From Norana najaformis (lineage: Eukaryota; Annelida; Clitellata; Crassiclitellata; Hormogastridae), in NCBI GenBank assembly GCA_964023275.1, contig OZ029915.1, positions 35,282,073-35,346,072 on the forward strand: a stretch of 64,000 bases of DNA, written 5' to 3'. A program made the translations under genes and the position numbers. Positions 34,201 through 44,965 of this stretch are shown in pieces; the first letter of the stretch is position 1, and every line of letters starts with the position of its first letter. The notes below the pieces were generated by a model, which saw only the letters and a list, made by a program, of their open reading frames with translations, did no database searches and had not been told where the DNA came from.

Positions 34201-35638
34201 TCTGTGAAGACACAAGTGCTGTGAGGATCGATGAAGGAGGCTAGTTATTATGGGGATCAAATAAAATCTAGCATTAAAGTAATAGATGCTGGTTTACCTA
34301 GCAACAGAACATTAAATAGGAGCTATTTGAATAACTGATGATGATGTATGTTAATTTGTAGATATGCTAAGTTGTCAGTTTAACTGAATGGATGTAGATA
34401 TCTACGGACTAAATTACAAATAGCCTTGACCTTACACAAAACTAAGCTTTTCCAACATAGCTTATGATGTCATCAGGCAGCTAACAAACTGTCACTACAC
34501 ATGTCATTAATGAAATTACTTACCATTACCTTACTGCATGTTTCATAGCATAATCACTGTAGCCTGCTGCTATACAGTTTTACCTAATTACTTGTTAGTG
34601 TTTGAAAGTAGGCCACTGATCTTTATTACCAGACAAATAATATGTATGTGATTTTAGTCACAATTATAACTTTAGTCCCAGTTGCTACTAGACATTTCTT
34701 TTAAGAGTGTAGCTCCATACCCACTTATGCTTAGGAGTTTTACATGGTGAATAATTGTATGAACTGTGTATAAACTTTTTACTGTGATAAGTTTATTATT
34801 TTAGTTCAATGAGCCAGCATGAATTTCTTAAAAACATGAATATGTTTGAACCAACGTTAGATGAATGAAACCCTTTAAGGGAGCTTTTTTGTTGTGTACT
34901 GCCAGAATGTAATATTGGATTATGCTAAGTGTTACCTGAGTTTCAAATTACCAGTTATCTGGGGACCCTTACTCAGTAGTTTTGTTAGTCACCTTCACAA
35001 TTCAGTGTCTGGTTAATATCCAGATTGAAAACAGAACCTCTGAAGATTTTAACAAATATGGTTAATGGTCTTCCAGCAACTTTGAAGAAGGCCACTGCAT
35101 TCAGTACTTAATTTAAGTAACTGATCACGTATGTATGAATTACGACATTACAAGATCCCACAGTGCAAAAAGATATTATGAGGACAATGGACAAAGTCCG
35201 GTGATGTAAGAGACGGGATCTGAGAATGACAAGGCGTTGGTACTGTTCTGTAGTTGATGAAATATGAAGAATATAATTTTGACAGGAGATTTAATTCATG
35301 GATCAAGGATCTGGATGAGATTTGTATAGGAGACACTGCCTTAATACAGGAACTCATTGTGACAGCCAATATAATGATTACGCACATTATTTGAAGGAGT
35401 GCAGCCACCAATGGCATAAATTTGATAAACTAATTAATTAAGTACTGATCAAATTTCTTATGTAGTCATTCAGCTGCCTTTGTTAATTCCTTGCATGATT
35501 GGGCTGACTATTCTTCATCTTCATGCAGCCATCAAGGAAGCACTAGTGACATATTTAGAATGTCTTAGGCACCTTACCATGACTTCACATGTATCTTCTA
35601 TTGCAATAATATAATACCATATCAGGGCATTTTGTTAC
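31287..35638. other. No gene recognised
   Basis: Long AT-rich stretch. An ORF at 32988-33326 (112 codons) has no recognisable motif. No splice-supported exon or second repeat copy was seen. Confidence 0.45.
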
Positions 35639-36225
35639 ATGAGACATTCTTTTAAAGATGAAATGGCAAAAACAGTGTCTTGTGCACTTGTTGGTTCTCG
35701 ATTAGACTATGCAAATGCTGTGTTATGTGGTATTTCCTCTTTTAATCTAAAAAGGCTCCATCTTTCTGGGTTTGTTACGTGTTCTTCGTCATCAGATGCA
35801 TTAGATCACCTTCTTGAACTTCACTGGGTTCCTGTTGAGTGGCATATTAAGTTTCAAATTACATGCTTGACCTTTAAGGCTCAGAACACTGGCCTTCCAT
35901 CACATCTGAATACTTTGCTGAGTCCATATTGACCTAGATTCTTGCCTTCTACTGATACTGGTTTGTTGTAAGAACTTAGGTTCAGGACAATTGTAGGATC
36001 ACATGCCTTTAGCTGCTGTGCTCTTTATATTTGGAATCATCTACCAAACAAGGCATGACTTGCAAACTTGCTATCATCTTTTAAATCACTTGTTAAGACT
36101 CACTGCTTTACTCTGGCTTTTGCATGGTTCTAACTTGGCCCCTAGCAAACATACATCCATGATTAAGATTCAAATGTACTGACATTGCACATGTAATAAG
36201 TGCTTTAAATAAAAAAATAAATACA
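35639..36225 (+). pseudogene. LINE RT C terminus (L2/CR1-like)
   Basis: Clear C-terminal RT series: VGSRLDYANAVLCG, NLKRL, LDHLLELHWVPVEWHIKFQI, CLTFKAQNTGLPSHL and LLSPY, then a stop at 35930. Further decayed blocks follow in the next ~200 bases (GSHAFS, IWNHLPN and FKSLVKTHCFTLAF-like). An AAATAAA-rich tail near 36205-36225 marks its 3' end. It is 5'-truncated. Confidence 0.88.
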
Positions 36226-36699
36226 TATAGAAGATTGGTTTGAGTCCAGGTAGTCAATATATATTTATGGGTAGCACTGCGTGATGGTCATTAATAAAAC
36301 TAGAGTTGTCTAATTCACACTTTTAATTATCTGTACTATGTTGTCTAGATCGAAAGTCAAACATCAGCTACAACTACGAGATAATTTGAAGTTTCTCTGC
36401 TTGTCCATTGCTAGACGTGCTGAGCTCAGTAACCAGTTCGCATTCATGTAAAAGTCACAGTCACATAGTGTATTGCTATATGAAAGTTATATAGCGCATT
36501 TATACTGGACAGTTATATTTCGCATCTATATTTGACACTAGGAATATCCAAACTGGAAATGTGAAGCCTCAGCATATTTATGAATGTGCATAATGGAGTG
36601 AAGAGTTTTTGATGGTTTTCATGGGGTCAGTAAAAACAGAGAAAACAAGCAGACTAGAATAATAAATGTATATTTAATGATTATGAGCTGTTACTTTTG

Positions 36700-36825
36700 C
36701 TACACGCATATTTCATGCAAGTCTGTGTGAGCTTATAATTATGTGATTGTACCTATACCGGCTACATGTATATTCCATGATTAGGAGTTTGTATCTTGGC
36801 TACATCTACATTCCATGCTATGCCA
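36700..36825 (+). repeat. Degenerate ~38-bp minisatellite, left part
   Basis: Units resembling GGCTACATGTATATTCCATG followed by ATTA(T/G)GAG. The same units resume at about 37275 after interrupting sequence. Confidence 0.6.
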
Positions 36826-36828
36826 ACT

Positions 36829-36962
36829 TGTTATCAATGTTTAAATCGCTTGTCAAGATGCATTATTTTACTCTGGTCTTTGCATAACTCCATCCACACC
36901 TCATATTCAGTTTTACTGATTTAGTATGGGCAATAACTGTTTGAAATAAATAAATATATATT
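36829..36962 (+). mobile_element. LINE 3' end, second copy of the 35639 family
   Basis: TTTAAATCGCTTGTCAAGAT…TTTACTCTGG(T)CTTTGCAT matches the end of the previous LINE (about 36080-36128). It finishes in AAATAAATAAATATATA. Confidence 0.7.
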
Positions 36963-37274
36963 TGGCAAACAAATAAATAATTGGCTGAGCTTTGTAAGCA
37001 TTTGAAAGAATGTAAAGCATATGGAGAAGCAAGGAGATAAAAAAGAAAGTAATTAATATGAATCTGTTCCCTGTATCCAAAGCAAGGAATGCATGCATAA
37101 TTCAAAGGAAAGAGAAGCAAAGGAAAACCACGACTACACAGGATAGGTATATAAATAAAACTTGTGCAATCACGAGAAAAGCACTGGACCTGAAGAATGA
37201 CCAAAAATTTATTCACATTCATCACCATTGAATGGTGGTGCTAAGAACGTATGATGTTTATGAGGATAAAGGTA
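36963..37274. other. Unassigned sequence between minisatellite parts
   Basis: No similarity seen to the LINE or the minisatellite. A minus-strand ORF covers it without recognisable motifs. Confidence 0.35.
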
Positions 37275-37595
37275 TTGTCGTAGCTCCCTGTGTATTCCAT
37301 GATTATGAGACAGTATTATGCCTACATGTACATTCCTTGATTATGAGCCAGTGTCATGGTTTCCTGTATATTCCGTGATTATGAGACAGTATCTTTATTT
37401 AAACTTCATGATTATGAGCCAGTTTTATGGCTACTTGTATATTCAATGATCATGAGCCAGCATCATGGCTTTATGTGTATTTCATGCTTATGAGCCAGTA
37501 TTATGGCTTTATGTATATTCCATGAGTTAAGCTTTGCATGTATTCCATGAATATGAGCCAGTAGTATGACTACATGTATATTTCATGAGCGTTAA
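37275..37595 (+). repeat. Degenerate ~38-bp minisatellite, right part
   Basis: About eight units around TATTCCATGATTATGAGCCA followed by GTAT and TATGGCTACATG, varying in length and sequence, so an old array. Confidence 0.85.
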
Positions 37596-38603
37596 TTTCC
37601 TAGTGCAGCTTTTATACGGAACAGAAACAGATAAATTCTGACTTTTTATTTTATGTTGCAAACTGGAATAATTGAAATATTTTGAGTTGCTGGGAATAAT
37701 CACAGAGACAGAAATCATAGAAGAAAAGACACCTTCATAACCTTCACACCTGTACTGGTACTCACTAACCATGAAAGGGTGGAAGGCTGAGTTTGCCCAG
37801 ATTGCATGATCATGGAATGAATGGTTGATGGTCACCCACTCAAGTATTGACTAGATACCGTGTTGCTTAACTTTGCTGTGCTTACCAGCATCTTATCCTG
37901 AGCACCAAACCATAACCAGAACAACAGAAAATCAATGTGATAGATTTAAATAAGGGAGATATTAAATACTAATTGGCTTTAATTAAGAGAGTAGACTTCT
38001 TGTTTGCGACATACATTGTGAAATTAGCAAGCGATGGACCGAACAATTATTGGTACTGCAGCGATTCCTTATTGTCCTTTATTCTGCTTTGTCTTCTCTT
38101 TTGTCTCTTGACTACATTACATTCCATGCCATGCCAGTTTCTCTGCGACTATATGTATTATGTAATGAAAATATTTGTATGATTTTCTAAAGCCTCTCAT
38201 TCCAGTGAAGTGGGTTGGTTGTTAGGGAAACACTTGACACATTATTTCCGAAGACTCTTGCCTTAGAAGGAAGACTCTTGAGGTCCTGAACTTTCCCTGG
38301 AGCATCCAAGAAGGTGTGCAATAATTGCCAGTTCACTGGTACCAAATTACATTGCTTCATAACTTGCCTTCTTAGACCGCTCTGTTCTTGTAGTAAGTTC
38401 CATCTTAGAACAGTTAACCTAGTTTTATTAGGTGGTTACCTGAATGAAATTAACTTTGAGGTCACCTACATGAAAAAACATGCAGACTGTAATATATAAT
38501 ATTGCCATAATAATATTTATGATGGTAATATTTAAATTCTGTGTAGACTTATTTGCCCAGGTTTGATACCAGATTTGAATCTGTGCAGGAATCTTTCTGG
38601 CCA
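37596..38603. other. No gene recognised
   Basis: AT-rich with short ORFs only. Confidence 0.5.
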
Positions 38604-38874
38604 ACTGTAAATGTAAATGTACATTGTTGTATATAGCGACCACATGGCCTCGACCCTGCTCGTTTTTCAATGGATTTATCCTGTGAGATCCTTCACCACC
38701 ACTGCCCGTTGAATGGGCACCACCGCGTTTAAGGTCCCCGTGTTGGGACCGTGCTAGCCTGAGATTAAAATCTCTGAAATATAACAAGTATCGGTATGCA
38801 AATCGGCATCTTCACGCACAGTGGCGCTTTGACGTAGCTTCAATCAATGAGCTAATCAGGCCAGTACTGTATCT
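38604..38874 (-). repeat. tRNA-derived SINE, family A, copy 2
   Basis: The fullest copy. It runs from a (GTAAAT)-type tail at 38607 through GCCTCGACC, GAGATCCTTCACCACC, TTTAAGGTCCCCG and GCTAGCCTGAGATT to AGCTAATCAGGCCAG at its tRNA-like head. Block order is the same as at 731-905 and 50263-50405. Confidence 0.8.
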
Positions 38875-39517
38875 TTCTCTGTGTCTTGGTGGCAATGGTT
38901 TGTTTCTGCATTGGTTTACTTTATGCCTGTGCCTGTCGGGAATCTTTTTGCTGCTGGGAATTTGTTATTTAGAAAAAGTACATTGTCTTTCGAAGCATTT
39001 TTATTAAATGGGCATTCATCGGAAAGTTTATTGACCTGATGTGCTTGCTAATGCAAAATGTTGCTTGATTAGGTTTGCCAGGTTGCTAGAAACGGTTGTA
39101 CGTTTTTCATTATAAGGTTAAGTGTGGAATCCATTGGCCTCTTAAGCCTATGACATAATTGGACCAATGCTCAGGGTTCTTTTGTAAACTGCTGTTGGCA
39201 GATATCTATATGGACCTCGGCCTTCTTATCCGTCTGGTGGCCTTCGCTTGGAAGGCCATTATTGTGCTGAGATCTAGGCCTTTAAAAAGTGCTCCACTGA
39301 ATCAGAACAGATGATGACGATTAACAAGCCCGCCTCTGGTGATGTATTTAATGCATCCTGTTGATGAGATGGATCCTTTTTGATGTTTTGATTTATCCTA
39401 TCATCAAAACGGCTAACTTCTAATCCTATTAACCATGGAACCGGGCTTAACTGTTTGGTTTTTTAGCCCGAGGTCTATCCGGGTTGTCTACATCTCCTGT
39501 CTCGGCTGACAGGAATT
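38875..39517. other. No gene recognised
   Basis: No convincing ORF or repeat. Confidence 0.5.
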
Positions 39518-39612
39518 ATGTCCATCCATCCATCCGTCGATCCATCCGTCGATCCATCCATCCCTCCCTCGATCCACTCGTCCGTCCGTCTGTCCCGCTG
39601 CTTCCATCCATC
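39518..39612 (+). repeat. (CCAT/CCGT)n tetranucleotide tract
   Basis: CCATCCATCCGTCGAT-type units with CCCT and CCGT variants, just upstream of the CpG-rich promoter-like block. Confidence 0.9.
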
Positions 39613-39689
39613 CGATGCTAAATACACCTACACCCACACACCAGCACACGCTACCTGCTTACCTACCAACCTACGTGTAGACGCATTTG

Positions 39690-40284
39690 CTTGTGCATAG
39701 CTGTGCGTGTGTCTGCCTGTCCTTGGGCGTTCAGCGCCGACCGATACAGGCGAGCGTGTGCGTCTGTGTGTGTGTGTTACTATTCGTGACCAAAGTGCAG
39801 CCTGGGTTGTTGGCCGCCAGCGCCGCTTGGTCCGCGGCCGATGACTGCAGCTCTGTCGAGCCGCCGGGTGGGGGCCTATTGAGCAAGGCCAACCAATCGC
39901 AACCAAGGACTCCCTCGGCTCGCAAGACCTCCTCCGCCGTTGCCTCACTTAACGTCCGTCCTCGCTTCCGTCCGTCCGTGCGCCTCTCCGACCGAGGTAG
40001 GCTGTGAAGTCGGGCCCAGATAGCGCGGCCTCGCCACTGGGACCGCCGTCAATGCCCTAGTCCGCGTCTTCGTCGTTGCCATCCGCCGTGATAGAAAAAT
40101 TATTTTAGTCGCGATCGGTCGGGTGTTGGTTTAGCTTCGGATCACGCAATTCAGACGCCTCAGTCTATTCGCGTCTAACCGCTTGGATTTAGTTCGAGGC
40201 CTTGCGTGCCGTTTTAAAAAAGCCTCTGCTGCCGGAAAAATACCAGTGCAAAAGGACTTGTGTAACCGATCCCAGGCCTGTAAA
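39690..40284 (+). promoter_or_regulatory. CpG-rich promoter and non-coding first exon
   Basis: The strongest promoter candidate in the window. CpG density is high from about 39780 to 40250 in an AT-rich setting. A CCAAT box occurs at about 39890 (CCAACCAATCGCAACC). After this the sequence runs without a convincing start codon to AAA|GTAAGT at 40285, a near-consensus splice donor. The start site cannot be fixed from sequence; somewhere in 39950-40100 is reasonable. This fits a 5' UTR exon on the plus strand whose intron leads toward 58 kb. Confidence 0.5.
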
Positions 40285-40492
40285 GTAAGTTGAAGTTTCT
40301 TTGGGATTACAGGGTGGCGAACACAACTGTTGGCCATTCAGTTTGATCTAACTGAAATTGTAGGCCTAAGACATTGTAGGTTTTGCAATCTGATGAAATA
40401 ATTTTTGAATTTTTTTTTATAGTCTAGTCTGGTGAAATAAATTTGGTGGCAGATTGAGGAGAGAGGGAGTTGGGTTAGGCAGGCAGGTCAAG

Positions 40493-40815
40493 ATGAAAGT
40501 AGTTAACACTTCACCCTTCCATTTTCTGTGCAGGTCTTTTTCTCAAAACAGAACACTCCTGTTCCAAAAATCTTATTCAGATTCTTCCTCTTCCCGTTAT
40601 CTCTCTTTCCACTCCATTTCCAAACACCATCCCCCATAGTTGTCTGACTGTCTGCCTGCCTGACTGTTGGATCTTGACCTGGAACCAGACCCTACCTGCC
40701 AATCGATTTTGTTTTGACTGAGCGCCTGTGAATAAAATGATGCCCATGATTTAACTTTTGTTGGGCATTGTAGAAATTTTTTGTTTGTGATAACAATTAT
40801 GATTACAAAGGTGAT
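40493..40815 (+). repeat. Dispersed repeat family B, copy 3 (longest)
   Basis: Aligns along its length with the complement of 48285-48585. Shared blocks in order: AACACTTCACC, CAAAAATCTTAT, GATTCTTCCTCTTCCC, CAAACACCATCC, TTGACTGAGCGCCT, TTTCGTTGGGC-like, TGTAGAAAT and ATTATGATTAC. No ORF or tRNA-like head was seen, so element type is unknown. Confidence 0.82.
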
Positions 40816-42685
40816 TGATTCGGTGGATGCTAATGAGATCATCGAGTCTTGCATTGCAAAACTGCTCTAACTAATCTAGCTGTTTTCTGGGAGGCTTGCT
40901 TCTGCATTCAGGAAAAACTTTTCTAATTTTGGTGGAAGTCCAGAAACAACCCGGGCAGGGGGGTAGGCATGGTTTGGAAAAAACGTAAAGAGCTGGATTG
41001 TTCATGACCTAGAGAACTGTTGAGTGGCATTTTCAAGTTTGTTTCTTTTTCAAGTTATATTTAGAATTCCACTTCTTTTCCTTGAACCTTACATATCCAA
41101 TTGACCTCTTCTGTTTGCCCAGTTGTCAGTTATGCCCTTCAAGCTTACTGAAACAACCCTGATTTTCACCCTCATACCAAGAGCCTAACATGCCCACATT
41201 CCATCAGTACTTCGTACCACTGTTTTCTTTCTCTTGCAATGAGCTATCTTTAACATCTTCCTGCTAGTTGCTGGGTTTTCCGTTGCCCTTTTTATTGTCA
41301 TGGTTGCAGCATTCTGTTTATGCTGACTTTACGAGGTTCTGTTTTGTTCTGCCTACTTTCTACTGCTATCAATTTAGAAGTTAATCAAGACGTTTTCTTG
41401 GTGGCAATTTCCTTGCCTCCTTTTGTCAGATTTTGAATTGGACATTTGGACAAGTGGTTAGTACATGAGGCAAAGGGTTATATTATATTATCATAGTATT
41501 TAGGATTTCAGGATTTGAGATACTGTTTTGTTCTAAAGTTTGTGAATTTTAGGCTATGGAGGGAAAGTAACTGGATATCTGTTACACACCTCTGTTACAC
41601 ACCTGTCTTAACTTGTCAATCTGTCTTGAGAGGTTTGGTCCCAGTATCATAGCAGCAATTCAACAGCTGGCAGTTCATCCTTGATGAGTGACATTGCTGG
41701 GCAGCCAATGTCATCATCTTTTTAGGGATCAGAATTCCAAGTAAAAGGCAGTCTGCTACTTTGTCACCCAAGTGCAGTGGTTTATTAAATACTGAAATTA
41801 CAATTTATAATAGAGTTGTGGTTTACCATAGTTTTGAATGCCACAGGTGATTTGAATTTGCTATGGCTATATTTTGGTTTGTCGTAGCAGGGCTGTAATG
41901 TGATTTATGAAGCTGAATTCAAATGGCGTGATTCAGCTGTAAGAGAAAGGGTTACACCAAGTTAGGCTGTAGGCAATTGTAATGGTGGGGGAAAGCGAAA
42001 TGAAAGGGTCGATGTTCTTGTATGTTGTGTCAATAGAGTGTAACATATGACAGGCGGCAGAGACACAGTTGAAGAGTTGACGAAACAACAGAGGATTGTG
42101 TTATGTAAAGTTAAGAGGAAGTTTGAAGTTTTGGTGTAACACAAGAACAGACTATTCAGATTACTCTAGTAATGTTCTCACCCTACTTTTCTCAGTTCAG
42201 TTTTCTGCAGTTCAGTGCCTGCTGCTGCTTGACTTGATTGCTGACTGGTATTTTCAGATAATTTCATTCCTTCATTGATTTGGTTGCTTTCTGCACTGTT
42301 TCCCTCTGGCTGCCAAAATATCTCTTGTCATGGTGTCAGTTTTAATTGTCTTTTCCTCTCACCGTGTGACCTCTTATGACTCCCAAACAGAACTGATCAA
42401 TAATGTAGTCTGCTATAACCCCTATAACCTAGTCACTTGTGCTCTGATACACAGGGTTTCAACAGATGATAACTGTCTAATGAAATGGAAAAGCCTGTCA
42501 AAATTAGGTATGAGCAGGCATAAGAAATTCACTACAGTCTGATCTTGTTATTTGTGACAGTTCTTATGCTCTGAGAAGCTGTAGGTTACCGATAACCAGA
42601 ACTTAACCCTGTAAAACATGGTGTGTGCAGTTAAAAGGAATGAGAGAAAACTCAGTTACTTAAGTCAACCCAGGGAAGCAATAGT
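40816..42685. other. No gene recognised; intron-like
   Basis: AT-rich, T-rich on the plus strand, without recognisable exons or repeats. It lies inside the proposed 18 kb first intron. Confidence 0.5.
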
Positions 42686-42772
42686 GTTATATATATATAT
42701 ATATATGTATGTGTATAGCTATATGTATACACACATCACACACATACACACACACACACATATATATATATA
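42686..42772 (+). repeat. Compound (TA)n/(CA)n microsatellite
   Basis: (TA)n, then (GTAT)-type and (CA)n, then (TA)n again. The TA runs at the two ends are complementary. Confidence 0.95.
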
Positions 42773-44149
42773 ATGTTACCCTGAGAGTGTTGGGCAGTTA
42801 TTCGGCAGTTCTTTGGTGGGTTGTTGCAATATGTTCAGCCCGGCAGGTGGAGTCAAATTCTCTTGTTTCAGCACTTAATAATTATTAAGATTTAACTGCT
42901 ACTACTGGGACTGGTTAGTTTTATTTATTTCTGTAGCAAAACAGTGTTACATGTTCCCATGGTAATTGTGTGAAGGAATTGTTTAGATTGGTTGACTGAT
43001 TGCTTCAGGAGTAATTTGGAGAGCTAATGTTGCTAATTAATATATGCCTGATTGTTATGACAGGCAGCCAATGACGATGACCCATGACAGGTGTATTCCG
43101 CATAAGCTACATGACATACAGACAGACAACAGATGCACACAGGCGCAAACTACACACACATACACACACATACAAACAAGAAGAGCAGTGCAAGCATCTG
43201 CAGACACATAAACTGTACGTGTGTACATGTATGCTGTTAATGTAAGAGCCACATGTGTCGTGCAGTGACTAAAATCTCCCACATGTTAAAACATTTAATG
43301 TTTAAGTTAACCTTATATGAATTTATGGGTCTTGTATTATTTCATTATTTTTATTAGTATAATTTTGCTACCCTAAGGTGTTGTGCACCCAGGGGTGTTT
43401 AAAATCAGAGGAGATAATTAATTTATCCGGAACAGCTGCAAAATATTTCTTTTGGTTTGTTATTTATTGTTGTTATTTATGGTTACTGTTGTTACTGAAA
43501 CATTTATTTCATGCCCACTGAATTGATTTTATTAAATCAGGTCATGTAAAATGGAGGATTACAAATTACGTACAGATGGACTGGTGTTGGGGAAGGCACG
43601 TAATTTAATGTATTATAATGTAATTGTTTTTATAGTAGCTTCTGCTGAGACTGGTTAGAGTCAGTAGTTTCACATGATGTTAGTTTGGGTTGCAAATTCT
43701 GTTTGGTCTCATCTGGTCGATAAAAGTCCACTGACATTGTCTTGTTTTTTCCAAGTCTGCACTAAAGCCCTGCTTTAAAAAGGATATGTTGAAAGATGAG
43801 TCTCGTTTAGCTGACAGATATAGATGGCTGTCCATTTACTAACATTTTGGCTGACCTAATAAAAGATGCTAAAGCTTTCCATTGTCTTTGACATGTTAGC
43901 TTAAACTAAATGCAATTTTAATATGTTTATCAGGTGGCTTTGTTGGACCTTGAATGTTTGCAGAATTTTTCTGAGTACAATTTCAGATGATGATTGTAAA
44001 TGATTCTATCGAGTATTCAATCCCAGGTGGAGAGGTGAAATGATGCAGTATTGCAGTAAGCCATATTTCCACCCAAATACCCCTCTGCCACTGGAATTTT
44101 TTGGTTTTTTTCATGTGGAAAGGCATGCTTGGCAACTGGATCCAAAACA
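42773..44149. other. No gene recognised
   Basis: A short CA-rich patch at 43138-43178; otherwise intron-like. Confidence 0.5.
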
Positions 44150-44545
44150 AGCCACTGCATGCAAAAGTCAAAGGACACAGTAGCAAAGGAGGACCAGACT
44201 TCATTGGATAGGCAATGTAAATGAGGACTTGACAAGACTTTGATGAATTTTATGGAAAAAACGCTGAATTTGATGAAAGATTGATCGAAAAGAATGGAAG
44301 TAGTTCATTTTTGCAGCCATTGTTGCAAAGTGGCTGTTGCAAGGAACTGATAAAAATGATGATGGTGATGATGATGATGATAACAGTGATGATAATGAAA
44401 ATGAGAATGATGACACCAGTGATGATAACGATGACCATGAGGACAATGACAACTGTGATAATGATGGTGGTAGTGATGGTGATGACAATAATGATGGTGA
44501 TGATGATGGTGGTGATGATGGTGGTGGTGGTGGTGGTGATTGGTT
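44150..44545 (+). mobile_element. Decayed LINE 3' end with (GAT/GGT)n tail
   Basis: Broken coding traces of the LINE C terminus appear across frames (a TSLDRQ/LHWIGN-like patch near 44198-44216, MNFMEKTLNLMKD, then a DxSK-like block). They are followed by a long GAT/GAC/GGT triplet tract (44358-44540). The arrangement copies that of the LINE at 23457-23775. The tract gives poly-Met/Asp peptides, which are not genes. Confidence 0.55.
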
Positions 44546-44884
44546 ATCTGTTACCCTTTTAGGACATGCTTGGATTTTATTTACCCATGTTTAACTGTAG
44601 CCTGTATCATGCCTAAGAGTCTTTACTTGTTTAACACAGGATCTGGGGCTTATTTACATATCATAGCCTAGTTACAAGTGAATGAATGTTAAGCATGATA
44701 TGTTTAGCACAGAGATCCACTGTTATTGTTCCTTTAATGGTCTGCATTGGCTGAGCCTTAGACTTCCCTTCCTAACTGTTGGTGTAATTGTGAAAATATC
44801 ATGTAGACGCTGCATAGCAACGCCTTAAACCTATACTAGGCCCATAAAAACGAAGTGCAGCTAGGAGAGCCTTGGAGCTGCCGG

Positions 44885-44965
44885 AGGGGAGGGAGTTGTA
44901 GCTCAGCTGGCAGAAACCAAAGATTCTGCACTTGAGGAGGATGTAGTTGTGGTTCGTTGGAGGAG
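44885..44965 (+). other. tRNA-like pol III promoter remnant
   Basis: TAGCTCAGCTGG at 44899-44910 is a perfect A box. GGTTCGTTGG at 44951 resembles a B box with tRNA-like spacing of 40 bases. No cloverleaf acceptor or anticodon arm could be built, so it is not called a tRNA gene. A SINE head is more likely. Confidence 0.3.

Noticed and set aside
44281..44594. Met-rich and Asp-rich overlapping ORFs
   Set aside because: Both are readings of the GAT/GGT triplet tail of a LINE.
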